Positions 1 through 7,443 of a stretch of DNA of 11,756 nt are shown here, piece after piece. The notes under the pieces are model-generated. The model was not told the DNA's origin and ran no database searches. It saw only the letters and a program-made list of their open reading frames with translations. Origin of the DNA: CAYOHP01 sp964403795 [NCBI: uncultured bacterium] (lineage in GTDB: Bacteria; Muiribacteriota; UBA6191; CAZXTJ01). Every line of letters starts with the position of its first letter. Within the stretch, counting starts at the first letter, position 1. The stretch covers positions 1 through 11,756 of the forward strand of contig CAYOHP010000178.1 in the NCBI GenBank assembly GCA_964403795.1, given 5' to 3'. The translations under genes were made by a program, and so were the position numbers.

Positions 1-425
1 CCGGGGTCGTTGGCGAGCGCGGCCCGGAGTTCCCGGACCAGGGGCCGGCGGAGCTCCTTCAAGGCCCCCACCAGCCCGGGATCCCCCGGCTTCTGCCCCA
101 GTCCGAGCCTCAGCGAGGCGAACGCCTCCCGGTAGCGCCCCGACCGGGACTGGACCTCGGCCCGCACCCGGAGGGCGGCCACGTCCGTAGGCTCGGCCGC
201 CAGTCGGGCCGCCAACAAGGACTCGGCGCGGGCGATCTCGCCGGCGGCCAGGGCGGCCCGGGCCGCATCCACGGCTTCCGGGCCGGTGGCGAGGCCGAGG
301 GCCGGAACCAGGAGCCACAGGGCCGAGGCGAGGAGGACCTCCGGGATCCGCGCCCCCCTCCGGCACCAGGCCCGCGCCGGCGCTCGGAACCCGATCCGGG
401 CGGGGAGGTCGGGAGCGCGGGTCAA
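1..425 (-). CDS. Exported TPR-like protein, N-terminal part (runs off window)
   Basis: The first 141 codons of a minus-strand gene are open from a TTG at 425-423 to the window edge, without stops. The TTG overlaps the TGA of the upstream TPR gene (TTGA), which fits translational coupling. No clear Shine-Dalgarno is seen, and an in-frame GTG at 440 is an alternative start. The N-terminus has an Arg-rich region, then a hydrophobic stretch at about residues 29-46 (VLLASALWLLVPALGLA), which looks like a Sec signal peptide with a long n-region or a membrane anchor. The following Ala/Leu/Glu-rich helices, for example AARAALAAGEIARAESLLAA and SGRYREAFASLRLGL, have the helix-pair spacing and the small and Pro positions of TPR units. 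It is the last visible gene of the pil/HEAT/TPR string. The C-terminus is missing, so the function is unknown beyond a likely protein-binding, extracytoplasmic role. Coding is fairly sure from frame and codon pattern; the exact start is not. Confidence 0.6.
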   Translation of the reverse strand, partial: MTRAPDLPARIGFRAPARAWCRRGARIPEVLLASALWLLVPALGLATGPEAVDAARAALAAGEIARAESLLAARLAAEPTDVAALRVRAEVQSRSGRYREAFASLRLGLGQKPGDPGLVGALKELRRPLVRELRAALANDP

Positions 426-2968
426 ATCGGAGCGCCGCACACGCAGTAGTACTGGCCGACCTGGACGGCGTGTCCGCACTGGGCGCAGTTCTTGGGCCCC
501 TCGGCCCCGGCCTCCGGGGTGGCGGCCGCGCCCCGCTCGAGCTCGGGGTCGAGCAGCTTCTTCAGGGATTCCTGGACCGCGGGGTTGTAGGGATCGTTCT
601 CGAGGATTCCCTGGTAGATGCGGGCGAGCTGGTCGGTCTTGCCCAGCCGGCGGTAGGCGTCCCGCAACACCTGGTGGGTAGGGACGTGGTTCAGCCGCTC
701 GTTCAGGATCCGCTCCGAGAGCTGGATCGCCTCCTCGACCCGATTCGCCTTCAAGGCGTCCTGGGCGATCATGTAGAGCAGATCGACGTTGGTCGGATCC
801 TTCTCGAGCTCGACCCGGTAGAGCGCCATGGCACGGGCGCTCTTGTCCTGGGTCCGCAGGTAGCCGCGGATCAGCATGCGCCGGAGCTTGTCATGCTGGG
901 GCATGGCGAGCGCCAGGTTCCGGAGGATCGGCATGGTGTCGTCGTTCAGGACCTGCTTCTCGAGGCAGAACTCCCCGATGAACTTGAGCAGCTCGATGTT
1001 CTCCGGCTCCTGGTTGGCGAGCGGGATCAGGTAGCGCAAGACCTCCTGGCTGATGATCTGGCCCTCGAAATAGATCCGGCCCATGAGCAGGATCAGGTTG
1101 GGGTTCTCCCGCGCCAGGTTCAAGGCCTGGAGGCCCCAGTTGATGGCCCGCGGCCAGTCCTTCAGGTGGTAGAAGGCCTGCATGAGCGCGGTGGTGACGG
1201 CCAGGTCCTGGATCCGGTCCAGGGGGTAACGGCGGCTCTCACCCTCGAGCTTGGAGAGCTCGGACCAGCGCTCCTTGGCGGCGTACTTCTCGACCTTGGC
1301 CAGGAACGCGTTCTTGAGGATCTGGGGACGCTTCTTGGTCCAGAACAGCGCTCCCACCCAGAGCACCAGGGCGATGGCCGCGCCCAGGATGGGGATCCGG
1401 TTCTGGCGCCACTTCAGGTCGGCAAGGCGCTCCTCGACGTCCTGGTAGCCGGGGTCGTCCATCTTCTCGAAGTACCCGATGGCGGTGCCCGGCCGCTCCA
1501 GGTTCGCCACCACCCTGTCGTGGTGGATCACGCCCAGGATGTAGAGCATCTCCTTGTTGCCGGGCGATCGCTCGAGCTCGGCGCTGGCCGCGGCCCTGGC
1601 CTCCTCGAACTTCTTCTGCTCGAAGTAGGCCGAGGCGAGGTAGCGCTTCAACTGCGGGATGGTAGGGTCCTTCTGCTGGACCTCCAGGAACGACTGGAGT
1701 GCGGCCGCGAACCGCTTCTTCTGGAAGGCCGAGACGCCCTCCTGGAAGGCCGTCTGGATCGATGCCTTGGCCTTGGCGGCGGCCAGCTTCTCGCTCACCA
1801 TGCCGTCGCCCGGGAAGAACGAGAGCGCTTCCTCGTAGAACTTCACGGCCTCCTGCCACTGGCCGCCCGAGGCGGAGGCCTCGGCCCGGTCGAAGGCGGC
1901 CGCGAAGTTGGCACGGACCTCCCGGTCCTTCTTCCGCTTCTCGGCCTCCTTGGCCTCGATGGCGGTCTTGCGCTCCTCGAGCCGGAGCTTCAGGCCCTCG
2001 ATCCGGTTCTGGAACAGCCGGTCGTCGGGGACCTTGGCCTGCGCCAGTGCGATCTTCGCCAGGGCGGGGGCGTCGTACCCCTTCTTCTCGAGATCCTCGG
2101 CCTCGGCCATCAGCTTCTCGGCCTCCTGCAGGCTGGAGACGGTGAGGATCGCGCTCTTGACCTCCGGCCACGAAGGGTAGGCGTCGAGGGCCCTGCGGTA
2201 GCTGGCCAGGGCCTCCGCGAAGGACCCGCCCAGGGCCAGCCGGTCCCCCTCCTCCTTCAGCGGCTGGGCGCGCCGGAGCAGGTCGTCGCGGATCTGGGTG
2301 GTCAGTTCGGAGAGCCCCTCGGCGGAGCTGTTCTGGCTGCGGGCCCGCTCGATCATCTCGCTGGCCTTGGCCATGTTCCCGCCCGAGACCGCCACCCGGG
2401 CCGCCAGGACCAGGGCGTCGCCGGCCTCCTTGGAGAACCCGTCGGCGACCGCGCCCTGGTCGAGCTTCTGGGCGAAGAGGTCGGCAACCTTGAGGATCTG
2501 CGACTTCTCGTTCTGGGCCGCGTACAACCGGAAGAGGTCGTCCACCAGAGGGGGGAGGAAGATGGAGTGCTTGCGGATCGGGAACTCCAGCACGGTGCGG
2601 GCCCGCTCGCCCCCCGACCTCGCCTCGGCCCGGAGCAGCGGAACCACCTGTTTGGCGGCTTCCCGGTGGGTGGGATCGCCCTGGAGGGCCTTGAGCAGAT
2701 AGCCCCGGGCCTTCGTCGGGTTCTTGTTCTCGAGGTAGACGATCCCCGTCAGGTAGTTCCCCTCGACCGAATCGGGGGAGTCCCGGAGCACGTTGCCGAG
2801 GCTCCGGAGGGCGTCGGCATAGCGCTGCGCCGACATGAAGTCCTTGGCGATCCGGAGCTCGTCCTCGGAGGCGCGGCCGGTTGCCGCGCCCAGGATCAGC
2901 GCGGACACCACCAAGGAGAGGACTCGCACCCGGAGGCCGAGCCCGTGGGGCCGACGGGCACTCGACAT
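422..2968 (-). CDS. Membrane-spanning TPR protein with C-terminal zinc ribbon
   Basis: A protein of 848 residues if it starts at the ATG at 2968. That ATG is preceded by GGTGGGAG and places a standard Sec signal (RVRVLSLVVSALILGAATGRA, about residues 13-33) at the N-terminus. A GTG at 3001, 3 bases after the upstream stop, would add 11 residues. Residues about 35-520 form many TPR-like helix pairs with a charged coiled-coil stretch near 335-355 (EERKTAIEAKEAEKRKKDRE). A second hydrophobic segment, about 524-544 (IPILGAAIALVLWVGALFW), is followed by KKR, so by the positive-inside rule the rest is cytoplasmic. Residues about 550-810 are more TPR units (for example DPTNVDLLYMIAQDALK). The tail ends in C828-x2-C831-x10-C842-x-C844, a zinc-ribbon pattern. 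The predicted topology is therefore a periplasmic TPR half, one membrane helix, and a cytoplasmic TPR half with a zinc ribbon. The family is not recognised. Position in the pil operon suggests a scaffold bridging both sides of the inner membrane. TPR content is certain, role is inference. Confidence 0.9.
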   Translation of the reverse strand: MSSARRPHGLGLRVRVLSLVVSALILGAATGRASEDELRIAKDFMSAQRYADALRSLGNVLRDSPDSVEGNYLTGIVYLENKNPTKARGYLLKALQGDPTHREAAKQVVPLLRAEARSGGERARTVLEFPIRKHSIFLPPLVDDLFRLYAAQNEKSQILKVADLFAQKLDQGAVADGFSKEAGDALVLAARVAVSGGNMAKASEMIERARSQNSSAEGLSELTTQIRDDLLRRAQPLKEEGDRLALGGSFAEALASYRRALDAYPSWPEVKSAILTVSSLQEAEKLMAEAEDLEKKGYDAPALAKIALAQAKVPDDRLFQNRIEGLKLRLEERKTAIEAKEAEKRKKDREVRANFAAAFDRAEASASGGQWQEAVKFYEEALSFFPGDGMVSEKLAAAKAKASIQTAFQEGVSAFQKKRFAAALQSFLEVQQKDPTIPQLKRYLASAYFEQKKFEEARAAASAELERSPGNKEMLYILGVIHHDRVVANLERPGTAIGYFEKMDDPGYQDVEERLADLKWRQNRIPILGAAIALVLWVGALFWTKKRPQILKNAFLAKVEKYAAKERWSELSKLEGESRRYPLDRIQDLAVTTALMQAFYHLKDWPRAINWGLQALNLARENPNLILLMGRIYFEGQIISQEVLRYLIPLANQEPENIELLKFIGEFCLEKQVLNDDTMPILRNLALAMPQHDKLRRMLIRGYLRTQDKSARAMALYRVELEKDPTNVDLLYMIAQDALKANRVEEAIQLSERILNERLNHVPTHQVLRDAYRRLGKTDQLARIYQGILENDPYNPAVQESLKKLLDPELERGAAATPEAGAEGPKNCAQCGHAVQVGQYYCVCGAPI

Positions 2969-3004
2969 CGCTCCCACCGTACCATGGGCGGCCGGCAGCA
3001 CAGG

Positions 3005-4378
3005 CTAGCCGTCCCCGGTGCCGCCGGAACGGACCCTGGTCAGGGCCTTCATGACCTGCTTGAGCAGGGACCGGCCGGCCTCGTCCTCCACGCCCTCGTC
3101 GCGGAGTCGCTCGGCGGTCTCGAGCAGCGGAGCCACCACCTCGACGGAGCCGATCTCGCCCAGGGCGAAAGCCGCCGACCGCGCCAGTCCGGCGTCGTCC
3201 CCCCTCAGCCAGCGGGAGAGGCGGGCCAGCATCTCGGCTCCGCCCCTCCGCCAGAGCGCCAGCGCGGCATTGGCCGCCACCCTGGGTGCGGGATCGGCGA
3301 GAGCCGTCTCGAGGACGGGGATGGTGGCGGGACCTCCGATCCGGCCCAGACTCTCGACCGCCTCGGCCCGGACCCGGGGGTCAGGATCCTCGATCCAGGC
3401 CAGGACCAGGGCTTCCTCCGCCTCGGTACCGGCATCCCCGAGTCCCTGGACCGCCCGGGAGCGGACCCTCGGGTCCTGGTCCGGGGAGAGCGCCGCCACC
3501 AGCGCCTGGCAGAAGGCCCGTCGGGGACCGCGCCGCGCCAGCCCCCCCAGCGCCCGCCGGCAGCTCTGGCTCTCGTCGGCCAGATAGGTACGGGAGAGTT
3601 CCTCGGGGTCGAGCCCGGCCTCCCGGCCTTCCAGGCTACGGGCCGCCATGAGCCGGACCTGGGGCGAGGGATCCTGGAGACCGGCGACCAGGCGAGCGGT
3701 TCCTCCCGGGAAGGCCGGGATCGCACCCAGCACGTGGAGAGCCGCCAGCAGTTCCCGGGGTTCCCCGCTGGCCAGGTCGGCCTCGACCGCCTTCTGCACG
3801 GCCTCCCTACGGACCTCGAAGAGGCCTCGGGCCGCCGCTGCCCGCACCCTCGGCACCGGGTCCTCCAGCAGGGGCTCGAGCACCAGGCGGTCGGCCTCGT
3901 CACCCCGGGCGGAGAGCGCCTCGGCGGCGTTGGCCCGGACCCTGGAATCCGGATCGGCCAGGGCGCCCCGGATCCCGTCCCGAAGAGGTCCGCCCAAGGG
4001 GGCGGTGACCCTCCCGAGGGCTCCCAGGAGAGCCCCCCGCAGCTCCGCGGAAGGGTCGGTGAGGGACGGGCCGAGGATCCCGTCGAGCCCCGGTCCCAGG
4101 CCGGGTGCCAGCCGTGCCACGGCCTGCAGCCGGGCGCCGAGGGAGCCCTCGGAGAGGACCCTGGCGAGGATTGTCCCGTGATCGGACCCGGACGCGGCGA
4201 GGACCAGGGACAGGAGCGCGTCGGCCAGTTCGGATCCCGAACTCGCCAGCCGTGCCCAGGCGACCTCGACCAGCTCGGTCCCCGACTGGCCCTGGAGCTG
4301 GCCGGCGGCGTAGAGCGAGAGCGCCTCGTTGGCTCCCCGCAGCAACCGGAGCAGATCGCCCCGCTCGCCGGACTCCAT
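3005..4378 (-). CDS. HEAT-repeat protein (second of a tandem pair)
   Basis: A protein of 457 residues starting at the ATG at 4378, which overlaps the TGA of the upstream HEAT gene by one base (TGATG). This junction, and the loss of HEAT character further upstream in this frame, set the start. The sequence is an almost continuous array of HEAT/PBS-lyase-type helical repeats. Clear units are DPDSRVRANAAEAL (about 142-155), EDPVPRVRAAAARGL (172-186), QDPSPQVRLMAARSL (235-249), DQDPRVRSRAVQGL (300-313), EDPDPRVRAEAVESL (330-344) and ADPAPRVAANAALALWRRG (361-379). There is no signal peptide or membrane helix, so it should be cytoplasmic. HEAT solenoids bind other proteins; the partner is not shown by the sequence. 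The C-terminal unit (about 333-410) closely resembles two units of the upstream HEAT protein, so the two genes are probably ancient duplicates. Only 3 bases (or 36, depending on start) separate it from the TPR gene. The PBS-lyase family is an unlikely alternative: nothing suggests phycobilin chemistry. Confidence 0.88.
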   Translation of the reverse strand: MESGERGDLLRLLRGANEALSLYAAGQLQGQSGTELVEVAWARLASSGSELADALLSLVLAASGSDHGTILARVLSEGSLGARLQAVARLAPGLGPGLDGILGPSLTDPSAELRGALLGALGRVTAPLGGPLRDGIRGALADPDSRVRANAAEALSARGDEADRLVLEPLLEDPVPRVRAAAARGLFEVRREAVQKAVEADLASGEPRELLAALHVLGAIPAFPGGTARLVAGLQDPSPQVRLMAARSLEGREAGLDPEELSRTYLADESQSCRRALGGLARRGPRRAFCQALVAALSPDQDPRVRSRAVQGLGDAGTEAEEALVLAWIEDPDPRVRAEAVESLGRIGGPATIPVLETALADPAPRVAANAALALWRRGGAEMLARLSRWLRGDDAGLARSAAFALGEIGSVEVVAPLLETAERLRDEGVEDEAGRSLLKQVMKALTRVRSGGTGDG

Positions 4379-5775
4379 CAGGCGGCGCGGCGCTCCGCCG
4401 AGGCGGCTGCCGCTCCGGGGAGGGCCAGGGCTCCCCCGGACAGGAAGCGCATGGCGATCCGTCGGGCCCCCTCGCCTCCGCCTCGCACCATGTCGCGGAG
4501 CACGCTCTCTGCGATCGCCCCGCCCGCCCGGCCCAGGCCGAAGGCAGCCGAAGCCTGGGAACCGGGATCCCGGCTCCTGGCCAGACGGACCAGGGCGCCC
4601 ATCCCCTCCGGGGAGCCGCGCCTCCAGAGGGCGAGTGCGGCCTGGGCCACCACCCGGGGAGCGCCCTCGTGCAAGGCCCGGGCGAGCAGGGGCGTCACGC
4701 CCGGGAGCTCGGTCCTGGTCTCGACCAGCTCGATGGCATTGGCCCGGATCCGGGTATCGGCGGCCACCAGGAGGGGGGCGACCAGGGCGAACCGGATCTC
4801 GGCTCCGCCTCGACGCAAGCATGAGAGGGCGTTGGCGACCTGCCGCTCCCCGGTCTCGTCGCCGGGGACCGGAGTGCGGCCTCCGGAACCGGCCAGGACG
4901 GCCTCGAGGGCGGTCCCGGTCTGCTCGGGGGAGACCCGGCGGCAGCCGTCCACCAGGGCATCCCGCACCTCGGTCTCGGGGTGGGCGAGAGCCCGCCGGA
5001 CCAGGGCCGGGAGCCTGGCGGCAGGACTGGCCGACGGCAGACCGTAGGCGGCCATGCGACGTTCCCGGGCCGAGGTCGAGAGGAAGGCGGACTCCAGACG
5101 CTCGAGGACCCGGGGATCCCTCCCGGCCCTCGCCAACGCCCAGACCAGGGGGGTGCGATCCGCTTCCCCTTCGGCCCGGTCGAAGAGGCGGAGCAGATCG
5201 ATCCTGCCGTTGCGCCAGAGGCCCAGGGCGGCGGCGGCAGCCACCCTCGGGGACGGGTCTTCGACCAGCACCTCGAGGACAGGGATCACGCCCCGGACCT
5301 CCCGGTCCACGACCGCCTCGACCGCGTTGGCGCGAACCCGGGCGTCCTCGTCGGTGAAGAAGGGACGGAGCAGGTTCACCGGGAGGTTCTCCTCCAGTCG
5401 GCTCCAGGCCGCCAGGCAGGCGGCCCTCACCCGGGGAGAGGGATCCCGGCGCAAGGAGGCGAGTACGGCTTCCCGGGCGGTACCCGAAGGATGGCGTCCC
5501 ATGGCCAGCACGGCCGCGGCCCTCACCCTGGGTCGAGTGTCGGCGGCCTGGACGGCGGCCAGGCAACGGAGCACGCCTTCATGGCCGAGGTGGGGCTCCA
5601 GGGTGTCCTGCATGCGCAGCGCGTCGTCCTCGTCGAGGGCCTCGAACAAGCGGATGGCGGTCGTCGGCTCGACGGCGAACCCCGCCGGATCCCTCTCCAG
5701 CTGGCGCCGGAACAGGTAGGCGAGGTGGTAGGGATCGATGGAGTCGAGGCTCGGCAGGGTCGGCAGGGTCGACAA
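4378..5775 (-). CDS. HEAT-repeat protein (first of a tandem pair)
   Basis: A protein of 465 residues starting at a TTG (5775-5773). The start is supported by a strong Shine-Dalgarno, GGGAGG, four bases upstream, and no ATG competes. The N-terminal 70 residues (containing IDPYHLAYLFRRQLERDP) do not look like HEAT and may be a short docking region. HEAT units follow from about 80: RPRVRAAAVLAMG (81-93), DPSPRVRAACLAAW (111-124), DEDARVRANAVEAV (142-155), EDPSPRVAAAAALGLWRNG (172-190), ADTRIRANAIELV (339-351), GAPRVVAQAALALWRRG (371-387). Units at 145-217 and 341-417 are near copies of each other and of a unit in the next gene. The middle (about 220-330) is more divergent. The tail is Ala/Gly/Arg-rich. 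No membrane segment or signal is present, so it is predicted cytoplasmic. It lies 41 bases after the PilP-like gene and overlaps the second HEAT gene by one base. A scaffold or regulator for the pilus base is a plausible inference, not shown by the sequence. Confidence 0.88.
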   Translation of the reverse strand: MSTLPTLPSLDSIDPYHLAYLFRRQLERDPAGFAVEPTTAIRLFEALDEDDALRMQDTLEPHLGHEGVLRCLAAVQAADTRPRVRAAAVLAMGRHPSGTAREAVLASLRRDPSPRVRAACLAAWSRLEENLPVNLLRPFFTDEDARVRANAVEAVVDREVRGVIPVLEVLVEDPSPRVAAAAALGLWRNGRIDLLRLFDRAEGEADRTPLVWALARAGRDPRVLERLESAFLSTSARERRMAAYGLPSASPAARLPALVRRALAHPETEVRDALVDGCRRVSPEQTGTALEAVLAGSGGRTPVPGDETGERQVANALSCLRRGGAEIRFALVAPLLVAADTRIRANAIELVETRTELPGVTPLLARALHEGAPRVVAQAALALWRRGSPEGMGALVRLARSRDPGSQASAAFGLGRAGGAIAESVLRDMVRGGGEGARRIAMRFLSGGALALPGAAAASAERRAA

Positions 5776-5779
5776 GGGA

Positions 5780-5785
5780 CCTCCC
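5780..5785 (-). promoter_or_regulatory. Shine-Dalgarno deciding a TTG start
   Basis: GGGAGG on the minus strand lies four bases before TTG 5775-5773. It is the only good ribosome-binding signal at the 5' end of the first HEAT gene and fixes that TTG as its start. Confidence 0.75.
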
Positions 5786-5816
5786 AGGAACCGGACCGGG
5801 CGCCAGGACCGGGACG

Positions 5817-6845
5817 CTACTCGTCGAAGAACGTGAAGTCGTCCGCGGCCGGCTTGGAGCTCCCGGCGGAGCCCGAGGCTCCATGGGTCTCCATCGGCTT
5901 GCCGGTGCCCGACGCGGAGCCGGAATCGCCGGCTTTGGGCACCGCCTTGTCCGATCCGGCCGGGGGCCGGGAGGCCGGGGCCTCTACCCCACCCGAGACC
6001 TCCATGCGCTGGGCCAGGCTCAGCATGTGGGGGACCATGGCGTCGGCAGTATCGCGGCGGCGGGTCTCGTCGTTGAAGACGACTCCCTCCTCCCGCAACA
6101 GATCCTCCTGGGCTCGCTTCAGGAGGGCGGGACTGATCCCGGTACGCGGTACCGCCAGGATCTTCTCCCGCGCCTTGGTCGCCTTGGGGTTGTAGAGGAT
6201 CACGAAGGCATTGCCGGGACCGATCCGGAGCAGCTTCCAGGGCGTACCCGGCAGGTTCTCCCCGGTCCGTACGTAGTAGGGCACCCGCTTGGAGGGGCTC
6301 TCCATGACCGCGAAGCGCTCGCCCTGGAGCGGCATGATCCCCCGGAAGTAGACGGCCCCGGAGGCCGAGTTCGCATCGTTCTGGGCGCCCTGGGCGGCAG
6401 CCTGGGCCGCGGCCCCCCGCCCCTCGTTGGCCTCGTCCTGCTTCTTCATGATCTCCTGGTCGTCGAGCGCCAGGGGGATGAAGGGGTTTCGAGTCTCGTA
6501 GCGGATCACGTCCTCCGGGACCAGGTCGGGCTTCAGGGTCCGGATGTTGGCGATCTGCTTCTTGGTCGTCTCGTCCAGGACGGGAATCATCTGCGGGGTC
6601 AGCGCACTCGAGGGGGCGGCGGCCGCGGCCACCGCCGCGACCGCGTTGGCGGCGGTCCCTGCGATGCCACCGGACCCGCCGGCAGCCGCCGGAGTGACCC
6701 TCCTGGCGCCGCCCCGGGCGGAGCCTCCCATGAAGCGCTTGGCGTTGGCCGCCACCACCAGGACCAGGAGCACGCCCAGGACCATGAGCTGCTTCTTGAT
6801 GCGCTCCTGCTCGGTCGCCTTGCTGTCCGCTGGCTTCCCGGCCAT
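5817..6845 (-). CDS. PilP/GspC-like inner-membrane-anchored pilus protein
   Basis: A protein of 342 residues starting at the ATG at 6845, with AAGGGG seven bases upstream, and 3 bases after the pilO stop. One membrane helix lies at about 19-35 (QLMVLGVLLVLVVAANA), with a short Lys/Arg-bearing cytoplasmic tail before it. A Gly/Ala-rich linker (about 40-82) leads to YETRNPFIPL (116-125), which resembles the RDPF motif of PilP/GspC proteins. After another Ala/Gln-rich linker comes a predicted beta-domain (about 163-222), with GIMPLQGERFAVME, VRTGENLPGTPWKLLRIG and AFVILYNPK, matching the order of PilP homology-region strands. In the family this domain links PilNO to the secretin PilQ. Two features differ from typical PilP: it has a membrane helix rather than a lipobox, as in GspC, and a C-terminal extension of about 100 residues. 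That extension is Gly/Ser/Ala-rich and ends in acidic DDFTFFDE. The position directly after pilMNO strongly supports the assignment; sequence similarity alone is modest. Confidence 0.7.
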   Translation of the reverse strand: MAGKPADSKATEQERIKKQLMVLGVLLVLVVAANAKRFMGGSARGGARRVTPAAAGGSGGIAGTAANAVAAVAAAAAPSSALTPQMIPVLDETTKKQIANIRTLKPDLVPEDVIRYETRNPFIPLALDDQEIMKKQDEANEGRGAAAQAAAQGAQNDANSASGAVYFRGIMPLQGERFAVMESPSKRVPYYVRTGENLPGTPWKLLRIGPGNAFVILYNPKATKAREKILAVPRTGISPALLKRAQEDLLREEGVVFNDETRRRDTADAMVPHMLSLAQRMEVSGGVEAPASRPPAGSDKAVPKAGDSGSASGTGKPMETHGASGSAGSSKPAADDFTFFDE

Positions 6846-6848
6846 GGA

Positions 6849-7421
6849 TCAGCCCCTTCCGCTGTTGGAGAAGTAGGTCTGGACGGCCATCGACACCGTC
6901 TGGGTATGGTCCTCGTCCTCGAGCTTCATCACCTTGAACTCCGTGATCCGGATGAAGCGCTCGCTCTTGGCGATCCGCGCCAGAAGGAGCTTGAAGTCCC
7001 GGTAGCTCCCCTTGAGGGAGAGCCGGAGGTCGAGCTTCGAGTAGTGGGGTCGGGCCGCCAGCTTCGGCTCCTCCTCCTTGAGGATCCGGATCTTCAGGTC
7101 CTCGATCGACTGGTAGACGAACTTCTGGACCTCGGGTCGGGTGGACAGCGGAGGCAGGAAGTCCCCGTAGAGCTCGAGTTCCTTGCGACGCTTGGTGATC
7201 TCGCGCGAGAACTCGGCCACCCGCTCCTCGGCGGTCGAGAGTTCCCGCTCCTTCTGCACCCGCACCGAGTCGAGCTGGGCGATGCTGCGCTCGACCCCGG
7301 CCACTTCCTGCTTCTTGGCGCCGGTGAACCGGCCCCAGAACCAGGCGTTGAACCCGATCACGCCGGCGATCCCGGCGTAGACCAGGAGATTCTGGGCCAG
7401 CGTCTGGCTGCGCTTGCGCAA
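6849..7421 (-). CDS. pilO: Type IV pilus assembly protein PilO
   Basis: A protein of 190 residues from a TTG at 7421. GGAGG lies seven bases upstream of it, and the frame further upstream overlaps pilN and reads as out-of-frame, Ser/Pro-rich sequence, so the longer version is rejected. After a basic MRKR start, one membrane helix spans about 11-30 (NLLVYAGIAGVIGFNAWFW). A charged coiled coil follows (about 38-85), then a ferredoxin-like domain (about 127-185) with LDLRLSLKGSYRDFKLLL and SERFIRITEFKVMKLE. This is the classic PilO strand-helix-strand core, in which a G-x-Y/F before the helix is typical. PilO sits in the inner membrane with most of the chain in the periplasm and pairs with PilN to form the alignment complex between PilM and PilP. 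Length is near the family norm of about 200. The gene begins 22 bases after the pilN stop. GspM is the alternative, but the separate pilM and pilN genes favour the pilus system. Confidence 0.85.
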   Translation of the reverse strand: MRKRSQTLAQNLLVYAGIAGVIGFNAWFWGRFTGAKKQEVAGVERSIAQLDSVRVQKERELSTAEERVAEFSREITKRRKELELYGDFLPPLSTRPEVQKFVYQSIEDLKIRILKEEEPKLAARPHYSKLDLRLSLKGSYRDFKLLLARIAKSERFIRITEFKVMKLEDEDHTQTVSMAVQTYFSNSGRG

Positions 7422-7428
7422 GGGAATG

Positions 7429-7433
7429 CCTCC
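7429..7433 (-). promoter_or_regulatory. Shine-Dalgarno deciding the pilO TTG start
   Basis: GGAGG on the minus strand lies seven bases before TTG 7421-7419, in the short pilN-pilO gap. It selects this start over in-frame codons inside pilN. Confidence 0.7.
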
Positions 7434-7443
7434 GATACCGTGG

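Noticed and set aside
470-5047. A 1525-codon open frame on the plus strand, antisense to the TPR and HEAT genes
   Set aside because: It lies codon-in-register opposite the TPR gene and the second HEAT gene, so it stays open simply because TTA, CTA and TCA codons are avoided in this GC-rich genome. Its translation is low-complexity Gly/Leu/Arg/Pro/Glu sequence without domains, while the minus strand encodes clear repeats and ribosome sites.
4379-5566. Upstream extension of the second HEAT protein to 853 residues
   Set aside because: The added part overlaps the first HEAT gene in another frame and is Arg/Gly/Pro-rich without HEAT units; HEAT character begins at the ATG at 4378, coupled by TGATG.
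4378-5775. Phycobilisome lyase (PBS lyase HEAT) function for the HEAT genes
   Set aside because: The repeat type is shared by many unrelated scaffold proteins, and nothing nearby suggests bilin pigments or phycobiliproteins.
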